Below are positions 16,508 through 25,400 of a DNA stretch of 64,000 nucleotides, in pieces. This stretch comes from Paenibacillus lupini (GTDB lineage Bacteria; Bacillota; Bacilli; Paenibacillales; Paenibacillaceae). The number at the start of each line of letters is the position of its first letter. Within the stretch, counting starts at the first letter, position 1. The stretch lies in NCBI RefSeq assembly GCF_011761355.1, contig NZ_JAASRW010000001.1, positions 620,001 to 684,000 of the forward strand, in the 5' to 3' direction. The translations under genes and the position numbers were made by a program. The notes under the pieces were generated by a model, which was not told where the DNA came from, searched no databases, and worked only from the letters and a program-made list of their open reading frames with translations.

Positions 16508-17290
16508 ATGAAACTTCAATCTAATACTATTCTTATTACAGGCGGTGCATCCGGCATCGGGCTGGAGCTGGCCGGCCGTTTACTTCAGCTTAATAACACC
16601 GTTATCATCAGCGGCAGAGATCAAGCCAAACTCGATAACGCTAAGAAGCAATTCCCGAAGCTTCATACCTTCCAATGTGATGTGACTGATCCTATTGCAA
16701 TCTCGGATCTGTATAACAACGTGACTGCTCAATTCCCGAGCCTGAATTTCCTTATCAACAATGCCGGTCTCATGCGTAAAATTAACCTGCAAACAAAGGA
16801 AATCGATTTGCTCGATATTAACCGTGAGATTGAGACGAATCTCAGCGGCCCGATTCGGATGGTAAATCAATTCCTGCCGCATCTATTAAAACAGTCGACC
16901 GCGGCGATTATGAATGTTTCTTCCGCGTTGGCATTTGTTCCATTTGCGATTTCGCCAGTCTATGGAGCGACCAAGGCAGGCATACATTCCTATACACAAT
17001 CTTTGCGAGTTCAATTAAAGAATACGAAAGTCCAAGTGTTTGAACTGGCGCCGCCATTAACGCAAACCAGTTTGGTGGATGCTTTTGAAGGAAATGACAT
17101 GAAGGGGAGCGTCCCAATGGACGTTGCGAAGCTGGTAGACCATGTGATGAAAGGTCTGGAGCGGGATCAGCTCGAGATCCGTCCAGGTCAAAGCAATCTG
17201 CTTAAGCTGATGAGCCGCGTGGCACCTAATTTTATCTTCAAACAGCTAAGTAAATCAGTAGATGCTATGCTTGCTGATTCACGTAAATAG
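16508..17290 (+). CDS. SDR-family oxidoreductase (DltE-like)
   Basis: A 260-residue short-chain dehydrogenase/reductase: nucleotide-binding TGGASGIG at residues 11-18, NNAG in the middle and the catalytic Ser...YGATK motif (SSALAFVPFAISPVYGATK). The pattern TGGASGIGLELA and the early LNNTVIISGR resemble the DltE group, whose substrate is not known. The ATG follows AGGGAAGGG. No dlt genes are adjacent. The last ~13 codons of this gene are copied at 18006-18045, as part of a tandem duplication with the YjcZ genes downstream. Confidence 0.88.
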   Translation: MKLQSNTILITGGASGIGLELAGRLLQLNNTVIISGRDQAKLDNAKKQFPKLHTFQCDVTDPIAISDLYNNVTAQFPSLNFLINNAGLMRKINLQTKEIDLLDINREIETNLSGPIRMVNQFLPHLLKQSTAAIMNVSSALAFVPFAISPVYGATKAGIHSYTQSLRVQLKNTKVQVFELAPPLTQTSLVDAFEGNDMKGSVPMDVAKLVDHVMKGLERDQLEIRPGQSNLLKLMSRVAPNFIFKQLSKSVDAMLADSRK

Positions 17291-17291
17291 A

Positions 17292-17330
17292 CAAACAAAA
17301 AAAGGCCCCGTGAAGGGCCTTTTTTTGTTT
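17292..17330. terminator. bidirectional terminator
   Basis: ACAAACAAAAAAAGGCCC / GGGCCTTTTTTTGTTT: serves the SDR gene on + and the YjcZ-like gene on -, and overlaps the latter's stop codon. Confidence 0.85.
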
Positions 17331-17460
17331 AGCTTTCTTTTTTATCGCGATATCCGCCGTGGACTGGAGCACAGCCACTGCTACCACCAAACATACCACA
17401 GCTGCAAGCAATAATGACCAACAAGATAAACAAAACAAGAATGAAACCGGAAGAAGCCAT
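17329..17460 (-). CDS. YjcZ-family sporulation micro-protein, copy A
   Basis: A 43-residue protein: one membrane helix (SGFILVLFILLVIIACSCG) followed by a Gly/Ser-rich tail ending GGYRDKKES. This FILVLFILLVII core and the Cys-Gly turn define the YjcZ family, small mother-cell or spore-associated proteins of unknown function in Bacillales. AGGAGG lies about ten bases before the ATG. A CATANNNTA box, the mother-cell sigma -10 pattern, sits 37 bases upstream. Too short for routine calling. Confidence 0.82.
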   Translation of the reverse strand: MASSGFILVLFILLVIIACSCGMFGGSSGCAPVHGGYRDKKES

Positions 17461-17496
17461 TAAGAATAAAACCTCCTAGTAATTTAGAATACACTA

Positions 17497-17505
17497 TATA
17501 TTATG
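17497..17505 (-). promoter_or_regulatory. putative mother-cell (SigE/SigK) -10 box, YjcZ copy A
   Basis: CATAATATA on the minus strand fits CATANNNTA and lies 37 bases before the start codon, the same distance as in the other two YjcZ genes. Confidence 0.55.
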
Positions 17506-17613
17506 TATCTATGTTATGAATTGCTTGGACATTTAGCGGGGTGATAGAGGTCCAATTCCATATCTCAGTAAAAGACATTGTCCTAAGTAGGCAAATCTAC
17601 GGTGCTCTGAACG

Positions 17614-17645
17614 AACAAAAGACCCCACGAAGGGGTCTTTTGTTT
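17614..17645. terminator. bidirectional-looking terminator, YjcZ copy B
   Basis: ACAAAAGACCCC / GGGGTCTTTTGT with ACGA loop and T-run; about 60 bases beyond the stop of the minus-strand gene at 17704. Confidence 0.8.
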
Positions 17646-17703
17646 TTTTTATATTGGAGAGAAATTAAGTTTCTGCTTTCATGGAGGCATGAGGCTTTAC
17701 TAA

Positions 17704-17868
17704 TTAGTAGTAACCTTTACCTTGACCTACGCCTCCAACCATTGGGCCGCCACAACCGCCGCCACCCCATCCGCCTACAAAACCACAACCGCAGACGATG
17801 ATCACCAGCAAGATGAACAACACAAGAATGGAACCAACATTATTAAAACCATGGCCAATTCCTGACAT
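17704..17868 (-). CDS. YjcZ-family sporulation micro-protein, copy B
   Basis: A 54-residue protein: MSGIGHGFNNVGS, then the family helix (ILVLFILLVIIVCGCGFVGG), then a Gly-rich tail ending GVGQGKGYY. GGAGG precedes the ATG by about 11 bases, and a CATACAATA box lies 36 bases upstream. It is 80-90% identical by eye to the copy at 18278, its tandem-duplicate partner. Function unknown; families like this are seen in sporulating cells. Confidence 0.85.
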   Translation of the reverse strand: MSGIGHGFNNVGSILVLFILLVIIVCGCGFVGGWGGGGCGGPMVGGVGQGKGYY

Positions 17869-17903
17869 AATTCACAACACCTCCTTACGTCTGGAGTATA
17901 CAT

Positions 17904-17912
17904 TATTGTATG
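17904..17912 (-). promoter_or_regulatory. putative mother-cell -10 box, YjcZ copy B
   Basis: CATACAATA on the minus strand, matching CATANNNTA, 36 bases before the start codon. Confidence 0.55.
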
Positions 17913-18045
17913 AGGTGGGGTGAAAATATGCTTGGGTATTTGCCTCTGAGGCATTTGACCAATTCCATTTGCCCCTCCGTAACAAAGGTCATGGCATGAC
18001 AGGGGTAAATCAGTAGATGGAATGTGGACTGATTCCAATAAATAG

Positions 18046-18082
18046 ACAAACAAAAAGGCCCGTAAAGGGCTTTTTTGTTTTA
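18046..18082. terminator. terminator, duplicated copy
   Basis: ACAAACAAAAAGGCCC / AGGGCTTTTTTGTTT, the copy of the terminator at 17292. Confidence 0.7.
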
Positions 18083-18172
18083 GCTTTCTTTTTTATCACG
18101 ATATCCGCCATAGACAGGATCGCAGCCAACCGTTTCCACCAGTAATACCACAGCTGCATGCGATAATGACCA
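18080..18172 (-). pseudogene. decayed YjcZ copy A (duplicate)
   Basis: Minus-strand remains of the copy of the 17329 gene. Codons for LVIIACSCG are still readable, but the start and first half are deleted (the sequence jumps to the next terminator at about 18172) and a frameshift after CSCGITGGNG breaks the tail, although nucleotides for the GGYRDKKES end are still recognisable. Confidence 0.8.
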
Positions 18173-18187
18173 GGTGCTTTAAACGTA

Positions 18188-18220
18188 CAAAAGACCCCGT
18201 GATAGGGTCTTTTGTTTTTT
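18188..18220. terminator. terminator, duplicated copy for YjcZ copy B2
   Basis: ACAAAAGACCCC / AGGGTCTTTTGT, the copy of the one at 17614. Confidence 0.7.
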
Positions 18221-18277
18221 ATATGATAGAGAAATTAAGTTAGTCTGCTTTCATGGAGGCGACATGAAGCTTTGGTA

Positions 18278-18442
18278 TTAGTAGTAACCTTTACCTTGAC
18301 CTACTCCACCAACTGGCCCGTAGCCGCCGCAGCCGCCACCGCCAAATCCACCTACAAATCCACAGCCGCAGATGATAATTACCAGCAAGATGAATAGCAC
18401 AAGAATGAAACCAACACTATTACCATGGCCGATTCCTGACAT
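18278..18442 (-). CDS. YjcZ-family sporulation micro-protein, copy B2
   Basis: A 54-residue protein (MSGIGHGNSVGF, helix ILVLFILLVIIICGCGFVGG, Gly-rich tail with the same GVGQGKGYY end as copy B). GGAGG precedes the ATG by about 11 bases. Unlike copy A2, it is intact, which suggests selection for the B-type protein. A CATATATTA box lies 34 bases upstream. Confidence 0.85.
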   Translation of the reverse strand: MSGIGHGNSVGFILVLFILLVIIICGCGFVGGFGGGGCGGYGPVGGVGQGKGYY

Positions 18443-18475
18443 AATTCACAACACCTCCTTATCTGAATTATACGT

Positions 18476-18484
18476 TAATATATG
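18476..18484 (-). promoter_or_regulatory. putative mother-cell -10 box, YjcZ copy B2
   Basis: CATATATTA on the minus strand, matching CATANNNTA, 34 bases before the start codon. Confidence 0.55.
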
Positions 18485-18561
18485 TGGGAGGAGAGGAAGT
18501 GCTTGGGTATTTACCTCAGAGGCATTTGATCAGCTCCATTTGCCCATTAGTGAAATGTCAT

Positions 18562-18979
18562 GGTTAGAGCTTAGTTGCTTCCGCTCTTGGTCTCCAAGTG
18601 GAATGGGATCCGAAGCCTGAACGAAGTGCGTTTCGGTAAGCCTGTCGAGCTTGCTAAAGATGCCATAAACGCTTCTTAACCCATGTTGAGCGAGGAGAAG
18701 AACAACTTGCCAATGCTGAGCTCCGTATTGCGGGCAGCACGTTTGAACAAAGCTCCTCGGTTGGCGTTGTCACAATCATGGGAGAAATGGATATTTGATA
18801 TCCAAGAGATGAAGGTAAAGACACAGAATAATAACTCCATAACAATTGAGACCAAGCAGCATAATCAGAAATTTCTCAACACAGAACGACTTGTAGATGA
18901 AACATCTTCGCAATTATATACCCTTAAGCTGCTTGATGATGGACAATGGCATATTACAAATATGGATTTACGGTAATTT
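18562..18979 (+). pseudogene. decayed gene, probable stalk-domain (copper amine oxidase N-like) protein remnant
   Basis: Protein-like pieces appear in shifting frames. At 18571-18639 the frame reads LVASALGLQVEWDPKPE, which resembles the stalk/copper-amine-oxidase N-terminal repeat (ASALGxxVEWD). Then follow ELAKDAINAS with a stop at about 18679, AGSTFEQSSSVGVVTIMGEMDI in another frame near 18700-18795, and an open stretch to a TAA at 18977-18979 ending LDDGQWHITNMDLR. Stops and frameshifts separate the pieces. An ATG at 18683 opens 97 codons but mixes frames and has no good ribosome binding site, so I do not call it a gene. Confidence 0.5.
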
Positions 18980-18989
18980 ATCAATCAGG

Positions 18990-19025
18990 AAGAAGCCTGC
19001 TCTGAAATCGGAGCAGGCTTCTTTA
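18990..19025 (+). terminator. intrinsic terminator
   Basis: Stem GAAGCCTGCTCT / GGAGCAGGCTTC followed by TTTATT; left over downstream of the decayed gene. Confidence 0.8.
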
Positions 19026-19125
19026 TTGACTTTAAAGATGAAGAGGATTAGTGCTTTATGATTGGGTAAAATGGCTCAAATGTGAACAAATCGAACATGA
19101 AAAAGAATAAATTTCGAAAAAGGTC

Positions 19126-19153
19126 TTGAAAACCACAATTTTAATGTTATATT
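19126..19153 (+). promoter_or_regulatory. sigma-A-like promoter for riboswitch 1 and permease
   Basis: -35 TTGAAA (19126-19131), 16-base spacer, -10 TATATT (19148-19153), about 70 bases before the riboswitch core. Confidence 0.5.
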
Positions 19154-19218
19154 AAATAACATCAAGTTGAAACGGATCATGTGAGCTTAACTCGCATAGC
19201 TCAACGAACTGAATAAAT

Positions 19219-19350
19219 TTGTCCTCTAGGGTTCCGTAGCGGTAACGCCGCTGGTCTGGTCCGAGAGAGGACGCACAGCCAAGCGGTTGTGTCCACGGAG
19301 GGATAAAAGCCCGGGAGGATATGAAAATATCTTCCCGTGGCTTTTTTATT
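19219..19350 (+). ncRNA. guanidine-I riboswitch (ykkC class) with terminator stem
   Basis: The conserved ykkC elements occur in order: CTAGGGTTCCG (about 19226), CTGGTCCGAGAG (19255-19266), ACGG (about 19294) and GGATAAAAGCCCGGGAG (19301-19317). The last part also forms a stem, AGCCCGGGAGGATAT / ATATCTTCCCGTGGCT, ending in a T-run, so ligand binding can open or close a terminator. Free guanidine is the known ligand of subtype 1, usually switching expression on. The downstream guanidine-type genes favour subtype 1 over the ppGpp and PRPP subtypes. Confidence 0.9.
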
Positions 19351-19380
19351 TTTTGCTCAGAGAGAGGGAGGAATTTGGAG

Positions 19381-20736
19381 ATGAAACAAGAGGTTACGCT
19401 CCGCCAATCACTTACACTCGTTCAAGTTGTTGCACTTGGGCTCGCATGGATGACACCGATGATTTACTTCTCGGTATTTGGTATCGCGTACGATGCATCG
19501 AAGGGCATGATCACAGAAGCTTATTCGCTCTCTATCGTCGCTATCTTTTTCACTGCGTATAGTTACAGCGTTATGGCCAAAATCTTCCCAGGTTCCGGTT
19601 CGTCTTACACGTATGTGAAGAAGTCGATGCACCCGATTCCCGGATTTACTGTTGGTTGGGCAATCATGCTTGATTACTTATTCTCTCCCATTATCGCATG
19701 CCTCACATTTGGCATCTATCTGAATGCTCAATTCCCGGCGATTCCCGCTTATGTCTGGATCATTGTGCTGAATGTGGTGCTCGCCGTCGTTAACATAGCA
19801 GGCATTAAGTTCTCAGCTAGCTTAAGCAAGTTGTTTGTGCTATTCCAAATTATTTTCATTGCGTTGTTCTGCGGATATCTGATTAAAGGGTTGTCTGGAG
19901 TACAGGAAGTTGTACTTCCGTTCTCACATATGGATGCGGGACTGCCGACTCTGCTTGCCGGAGCTTCACTCATCTGCTTCTCGTTCCTTGGGTTTGATAC
20001 AGTATCCACACTGTCAGAAGAGACGATTAATGCGAAAAAGACGATTCCAAGAGCGATTATGCTTATCATCCTGATCGCAAGTATCTTATACATTGCAACT
20101 TCTGTCCTCATTCAAGTTAGCTATCCTAACCTGACGTTTAATAATATGGACTCCGCTGGATTTGAGTTGATGAAAATGGTTGGCGGAGCGACACTTGGTG
20201 CAATCTTCACAACCGTTCTTATTTTCGCGATCTTCACACAAGGCTTAACATCAGTTACAAGTGTTTCACGCCTGATGTATGTGCTTGGCCGTGATTCGAT
20301 TCTGCCGAAAAAATTCTTTGGCTCACTTCATCCAAAATTCCGTACTCCGGTTAATAACATCATCCTTGTGTCTATTATTTCATTGCTCGCTCTTGTGATC
20401 AGTCTGGATATGGCCGTCAAATTCGTAAGTTTTGGAGCATTGACGTCATTTGCTTTCGTCAATATCTCCGTCATCGTAGAATGCTTTATTAAACGGAAAC
20501 AGCGTTCACTGAAGCAAACGTTCCAGTATCTGATTTTCCCATTGATCGGGGCATCATTCATTATCTGGTTAATTACTTTGCTAGACACTCAAGCTTTGCT
20601 GCTAGGCTGCGTATGGCTCGTGTTTGGTGTCACGTATTATCTGATTCGTACAAGAAAGACGAGAGAAAGCCATGTAAAAGCTAACACCAATTCGATCTTT
20701 CCGGCGTCTGCAGCGATAGAATCAGAACTCAAATAA
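19381..20736 (+). CDS. APC-superfamily permease, probable guanidine (or guanidinium compound) importer
   Basis: A 451-residue amino-acid/polyamine/organocation-type permease with about 12 helices (ALGLAWMTPMIYFSVFGIAY, FPGSGSSYTYVKK and CFSFLGFDTVSTLSEET patterns). It lies directly behind a guanidine-I riboswitch and upstream of a guanidine/urea carboxylase operon, so import of guanidine or a related compound is the likely role; homologous permeases in such loci are often annotated only as amino acid permeases. The frame opens in the riboswitch at 19321; the ATG at 19381 follows GGGAGG and is the start. No terminator follows, but a new promoter lies 19 bases after the stop. Confidence 0.85.
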   Translation: MKQEVTLRQSLTLVQVVALGLAWMTPMIYFSVFGIAYDASKGMITEAYSLSIVAIFFTAYSYSVMAKIFPGSGSSYTYVKKSMHPIPGFTVGWAIMLDYLFSPIIACLTFGIYLNAQFPAIPAYVWIIVLNVVLAVVNIAGIKFSASLSKLFVLFQIIFIALFCGYLIKGLSGVQEVVLPFSHMDAGLPTLLAGASLICFSFLGFDTVSTLSEETINAKKTIPRAIMLIILIASILYIATSVLIQVSYPNLTFNNMDSAGFELMKMVGGATLGAIFTTVLIFAIFTQGLTSVTSVSRLMYVLGRDSILPKKFFGSLHPKFRTPVNNIILVSIISLLALVISLDMAVKFVSFGALTSFAFVNISVIVECFIKRKQRSLKQTFQYLIFPLIGASFIIWLITLLDTQALLLGCVWLVFGVTYYLIRTRKTRESHVKANTNSIFPASAAIESELK

Positions 20737-20754
20737 ATTTTAATGTTATATATA

Positions 20755-20783
20755 TTGACACGGAAAAAGAATCCACTTATACT
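20755..20783 (+). promoter_or_regulatory. strong sigma-A promoter for riboswitch 2
   Basis: Perfect -35 TTGACA (20755-20760), 17-base spacer, -10 TATACT (20778-20783). It makes the second unit independent of read-through from the permease gene. Confidence 0.8.
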
Positions 20784-20853
20784 TGCGATATGTTAGCAAA
20801 CATTACATCTGAATAAAGGTTCTGCACTGCAAATAAAGTGCTAGAACGACAAT

Positions 20854-20973
20854 GCTGTCTAGGGTTCCGTTGGCTGTTACAGCCAAGCCTGGTCCAAGAG
20901 ACGGCGTATGGCGGAAGCCATATGACACGGAAGGACAAAAGCCTGGGAGATTATTCTCTCGGGCTTTTTTTGT
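20854..20973 (+). ncRNA. guanidine-I riboswitch (ykkC class), second copy
   Basis: CTAGGGTTCCG (about 20860), CTGGTCCAAGAG (about 20889), ACACGGAAGGACAAAAGCCTGGGAG (20925-20949 in pieces) are present, as in copy 1. The final stem AGCCTGGGAGA / CTCTCGGGCT plus seven T forms the terminator. Located just before the DUF1989/carboxylase operon. Confidence 0.9.
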
Positions 20974-20998
20974 TACCAACATATAAGGGGGAATTGGA

Positions 20999-21718
20999 AT
21001 GAGCAGCATTTGGCAAACATCGGTTCGAGCAGGGGAGAAATGGTCGGGTGTGATTCGAAAAGGGAGACTCATTCGGTTCACTGCGTTAGAAGCAGGCGCA
21101 AACCTGTCGGCCATGATATTCCATGCGAAGGATTTGACCGAGCGCTACAATATGCCGGATTCTTTAAAAGCACAATATACAGCTCACCTGACAAGAGGGA
21201 ATACACTGATGAGCGATAACGGACGGGTGCTTGCTAGCATCGTAGAAGACAGCCTTGGCTGGCATGATACGATCAGCGGCTATACAACCCGGGCGCTTAC
21301 AGACCGCAAGTATGGGAAGACCACTTATCAAGAGCTTCGCAATGAATGGCATAGATCAGGTCAAGAAAATTTCGCAGTGGAGTTAACAAGGAATGGACTT
21401 GGTGTACGGGATCTGTCACCGGTCGTGAATCTCTTCTCCAAAGTGTACTGCGATGATGAAGGACAGATGCATTACGCGACAGAGCATTGCCCAGCTGGTG
21501 CAACCGTTGTACTTCGTACCGAGATGGATGTGCTGCTAGTTTTATCCAATACACCAAATCCGCTTGATCCAAGAACGGTATATCCTTCCGTTCCTGTAAA
21601 CATAGAAGTCTTGGAAGCTGAAGCTGTAAATGATGATGATTACTGCTTGAACTTCAGGCCGGAGAACAAGAGAGCGTTCGAGAATACTTGGAGCTATCAT
21701 CAATTGCTTGGTTTGTAA
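20999..21718 (+). CDS. DUF1989 protein (urea amidolyase-associated, UAAP1-like), probable carboxyguanidine deiminase subunit
   Basis: A 239-residue DUF1989 protein (RAGEKWSGVIRKGRLIRFTALEAGANLSAMIF; later HDTISGYTT and RDLSPVVNLFSKV, which carry the family's conserved His and Asn region). Two such proteins are found next to biotin carboxylase/allophanate hydrolase genes and were long called urea amidolyase-associated proteins; work on guanidine degradation identified the pair as CgdA/CgdB, which removes ammonia from carboxyguanidine to give allophanate. The ATG follows AAGGGGG. First gene after riboswitch 2. I cannot say which of A or B it is. Confidence 0.88.
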   Translation: MSSIWQTSVRAGEKWSGVIRKGRLIRFTALEAGANLSAMIFHAKDLTERYNMPDSLKAQYTAHLTRGNTLMSDNGRVLASIVEDSLGWHDTISGYTTRALTDRKYGKTTYQELRNEWHRSGQENFAVELTRNGLGVRDLSPVVNLFSKVYCDDEGQMHYATEHCPAGATVVLRTEMDVLLVLSNTPNPLDPRTVYPSVPVNIEVLEAEAVNDDDYCLNFRPENKRAFENTWSYHQLLGL

Positions 21719-21776
21719 TTATTGACGCTTACGAAGCATGAATTGCTTCACAATTCATTTTAGGAGGGTTAATTAT

Positions 21777-22427
21777 ATGGGAAGCTTTAACCGAGTGGAG
21801 AGCGAACGTTTGCCGGAGGCAGCGATCTATAATGAAGTGATTTTGGCAGGGGATGGCTGGATGCGTGATCTGGAGCCTGGTCAAGTGCTTCGTATTGTTG
21901 ATTTAGAGGGAAATCAAGCGGCGGATACTTTGTTCTTTGATGCAGAAAATCCGGAAGATCACTATAGTGCGGTTGCGACGATTACGAATCAGCAAAACAT
22001 CTACTTAACAACAGGCTCGGTCTTGCTGGCGGAATCCGGCAAAGAGCTGGTGAAGATTGTTGCCGATACTTGCGGGCGTCATGATACGGTAGGCGGTTCC
22101 TGTTCCGCACAAAGCAATACAGTTCGTTACGCACATGAGAAGCTTCACATGCATAACTGCCGGGATACCTTCATGCTGCAGCTGGCACAAAGAGGTGAGC
22201 CTTACGGTAAACGGGATTTGGCTCCTAATGTGAACTTTTTTATGAACGTGCCGGTAACGCCAGAAGGCGGTTTGAAGTTTGATGATGGTGTCTCCTCACC
22301 AGGAGCTTATGTAGAAATGCAGTCGATCGGCCGTACAGCGGTACTTATCAGCAATTGTCCACAGCTTAATAATCCATGCAATGCTTATAATCCAACACCG
22401 GTTCGTGTCCTGATCTGGAACAGCTAA
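21777..22427 (+). CDS. DUF1989 protein (UAAP2-like), probable second carboxyguanidine deiminase subunit
   Basis: A 216-residue DUF1989 protein related to the one upstream ([50 protein letters not shown]). The family fold carries a metal-like site built from His and Cys residues, of which CGRHDT and the CSAQSN stretch are visible. It should form a heterodimer with the upstream protein. The frame opens at 21738, but AGGAGGG lies seven to eight bases before the ATG at 21777, which is the start. The intergenic gap of about 58 bases holds no terminator. Confidence 0.88.
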   Translation: MGSFNRVESERLPEAAIYNEVILAGDGWMRDLEPGQVLRIVDLEGNQAADTLFFDAENPEDHYSAVATITNQQNIYLTTGSVLLAESGKELVKIVADTCGRHDTVGGSCSAQSNTVRYAHEKLHMHNCRDTFMLQLAQRGEPYGKRDLAPNVNFFMNVPVTPEGGLKFDDGVSSPGAYVEMQSIGRTAVLISNCPQLNNPCNAYNPTPVRVLIWNS

Positions 22428-22455
22428 TCATCTTGGGAGAAGAGGAGAGGTTCAT

Positions 22456-25400
22456 ATGTTTACTAAAGTACTGATTGCTAATCGGGGTGCCATTGCAGTT
22501 CGAATTGAGAGAACACTTCGTAAGATGGGTATTGCCTCCGTTGCTGTATATACGAAAGCCGATCAAGACAGCCTGCATGTAGATCTGGCGGATGAAGCGG
22601 TTCTTCTAGGAGAAGGTCCAGCGAAAGAGAGTTATCTGAATGCGGATCTCATCCTGCAGATTGCCAAAGAAACAGGCGCTCAAGCGATTCATCCAGGTTA
22701 TGGCTTTTTGAGCGAAAATGCAGATTTTGCACGGGCATGTCGAGAGAATGGTATTGTGTTTATTGGACCTACTCCTGAGCAAATGGAATCATTCGGCTTG
22801 AAGCATTCCGCACGTGAGCTTGCGGAGAGAGCGAATGTTCCGCTGCTGCCAGGTACGCCTCTGTTGACTGAGCTGGGGGAAGCCGCTCACCATGCATCGG
22901 AAATTGGATATCCCGTTATTCTGAAAAGTACAGCAGGCGGCGGCGGGATCGGCATGCGAGTATGTGCAGATGAAGATGCGCTGCGCGCTGCCTTCGATAA
23001 CGTGCGTCACCTTGCTGAAGTCAACTTTAAGAATGGCGGTATGTTCCTTGAAAAATATATTGCCAAAGCACGCCATGTTGAAGTGCAAATCTTTGGTAAC
23101 GAATTTGGCGAAGTTGTTGCTCTTGGTGAACGTGATTGTTCCGTGCAACGCCGGAACCAGAAGGTAGTCGAGGAAAGTCCGGCTCCTCAATTCCCAGCAG
23201 AGGTTCGGGCAGAGATCCTCGCTTGTGCGAAGCGACTGGCAGCAGAAGCTGGTTATCGCAGTGCCGGAACCGTTGAGTTCCTGTATGATCCGTCCAGCTG
23301 CAAGTTCTATTTCCTCGAAGTAAACACTCGTCTGCAGGTCGAACACGGCGTTACTGAGGAAGTACTTGGTCTTGATCTGGTGGAGTGGATGGTGAAGGAA
23401 GCGGCAGGTGAGCTTCGTGCACTGGAATCGCTCGTGGGTACGCCAAAAGGACATAGTATCCAAGCTCGTATTTATGCAGAAGACTGTCTGCAGCAATTCC
23501 GTCCTAGTGCGGGCCAACTGGATCAAGCTTTGTTCTCGTCTGAAGCCCGTAACGAGACTTGGGTTCGCGATGGGATTACCATTACGACGCTTTATGATCC
23601 GATGCTGGCAAAAGTCATCGTTCATGGCGAGAATCGAGAAGATGCAATTGGTAAGCTGAAGCAGGCGCTTCAAGAGACTCGTTTTTATGGGATTACTACA
23701 AATCTGCAGTATGTTCAAGCACTGCTTGATGAAGAACAATTCACGGCAGGAGATGTATTCACCCAGCTTCTTAATAACTTTGCACCTTCAGAATCAGCTA
23801 TTGAGGTGCTTGATGGCGGTATTCAATCAACGGTTCAAGATTATCCGGGCCGTGTAGGCCATTGGGATGTTGGCGTACCGCCATGCGGACCGATGGATCC
23901 ACTCGCATTCCGTATCGGGAACAAGCTGCTTGGCAACGCCGATCAAGCTAGCGGACTTGAGCTGACACTGCGCGGTGGTTCTTACAAATTCAGAGAAAGT
24001 ATGCTGCTTTGTGTAACAGGAGCAGATATGCAGCCTACTTTGGACGACGTGTCCATCCCGATGTACACAACGGTAAAAGCAGAACGCGGACAAGTGCTCA
24101 GCTTTGGAGAATCGGAAGCAGGCTTGCGTACTTACTTACTGATCGAAGGCGGGTTTGATATGCCGCTTATTCTTGGCAGTGCATCAACGTTTACGCTTGG
24201 TGGATTTGGCGGACATGGTGGACGTGCAATCCGTACAGGTGACGTGCTTGGTGTGAACCGCCATCAAGGAGCGGATCTGATCCACGTAAAGCCTTCGCTG
24301 CCAAGTAAATTACAGCCAGCCATCACTCGTGAATGGACAATTGGTGTTATTCCAGGGCCGCATTGCACAAACGAATTCCTCAAACCTGAATACTTGGAAC
24401 AGCTTGCGAATACAAGTTTTGAAGTACATTTTAACAGCTCTAGAACGGGTGTACGTCTTATTGGTCCAGCTCCTCTTTGGGAGAGAGAGGATGGTGGGGA
24501 AGCAGGTCTTCATCCATCGAATATTCATGACAACGCGTATGCAATTGGAACGCTTGATCTAACTGGTGATATGCCGATCCTGCTTGGACCGGATGGCCCT
24601 AGCCTTGGTGGTTTTGTATGTCCGGTTACGACGGCATCGGCAGAATTCTGGAAGCTTGGTCAACTGCATCCCGGTGATAAAGTCCGTTTCCAGCTCGTCA
24701 CGCTGGAGGAAGCAGAAGAGCTTCGTAAACAGCAGGAAGAGCTGCTGGATGCGATTCAAGAAGGAGATTGCGCAGCAATTGAAGCGGCAGTATTACCAGT
24801 GGTGCATTCTTCCGTATCGCCAGAATATCCCGTTCTGTACCGTGAAGCTGAAGGACGTAAGTTCCCGATAACGATCCGCTGCAGCGGTGATGAGAACCTT
24901 CTTGTTGAGTATGGCTCATTAGAATTGGATTTGCTTTTGCGCTTCCAGGTTCATGCTCTTATAGAAGCAATTCGTGAGAATGGTACCATTCCTGTGCTTG
25001 ATCTGACGCCAGGTGTACGCTCTGTTCAAGTGCATATTGATGCTTCGAGAATTACCGTTCAGGAAGCAGCAAAGCAATTGCTCGCGATTGACAGCAACTT
25101 GCCGCCGCTGGAATCGATTCGTGTACCTTCCCGTATCGTCCGCCTTCCGTTATCTTGGGATGACCCGGCTACTCAGCTGGCAATTGACCGTTATCAGCAA
25201 AATGTTCGTCCAGACGCACCTTGGTGCCCAAGCAACCTGGAGTTCATCCGCCGTGTGAACGGACTTGAAAGTATTGATGATGTGCAGCGAATTGTCTTTG
25301 ATGCCAGTTATCTTGTTCTTGGCCTTGGCGATGTTTATCTTGGTGCACCACTTGCAACTCCAATCGATCCGCGTCATCGTCTTGTTACAACCAAGTACAA

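Larger units (their letters stand above)
17251..18563. repeat. ancient tandem duplication (copy 1 17251-17995, copy 2 18005-18563)
   Basis: Both copies run in the same order: 3' end of the SDR gene (KSVD...DS.K-stop), terminator, YjcZ A, terminator, YjcZ B, its promoter, and a shared stretch GTGCTTGGGTATTTxCCT ... GAGGCATTTGA ... CCATTTGCCC. Copy 2 keeps only the last ~13 codons of the SDR gene (18006-18045) and has lost about 190 bases between the middle of YjcZ A and the next terminator (junction near 18172). Many point differences show that the event is old. All this is read directly from the sequence. Confidence 0.88.

Noticed and set aside
17541-17801. Plus-strand ORF across the YjcZ region
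   Set aside because: It covers terminator palindromes and the antisense of YjcZ copy B, and no ribosome binding site is seen.
18683-18976. 97-codon ORF after the YjcZ duplication
   Set aside because: It lacks a convincing ribosome binding site and mixes frames of a decayed gene; only its last part looks protein-like.
22789-23739. Minus-strand 316-codon ORF inside the carboxylase gene
   Set aside because: Antisense to a well-conserved biotin carboxylase domain; no ribosome binding site or recognisable motif.
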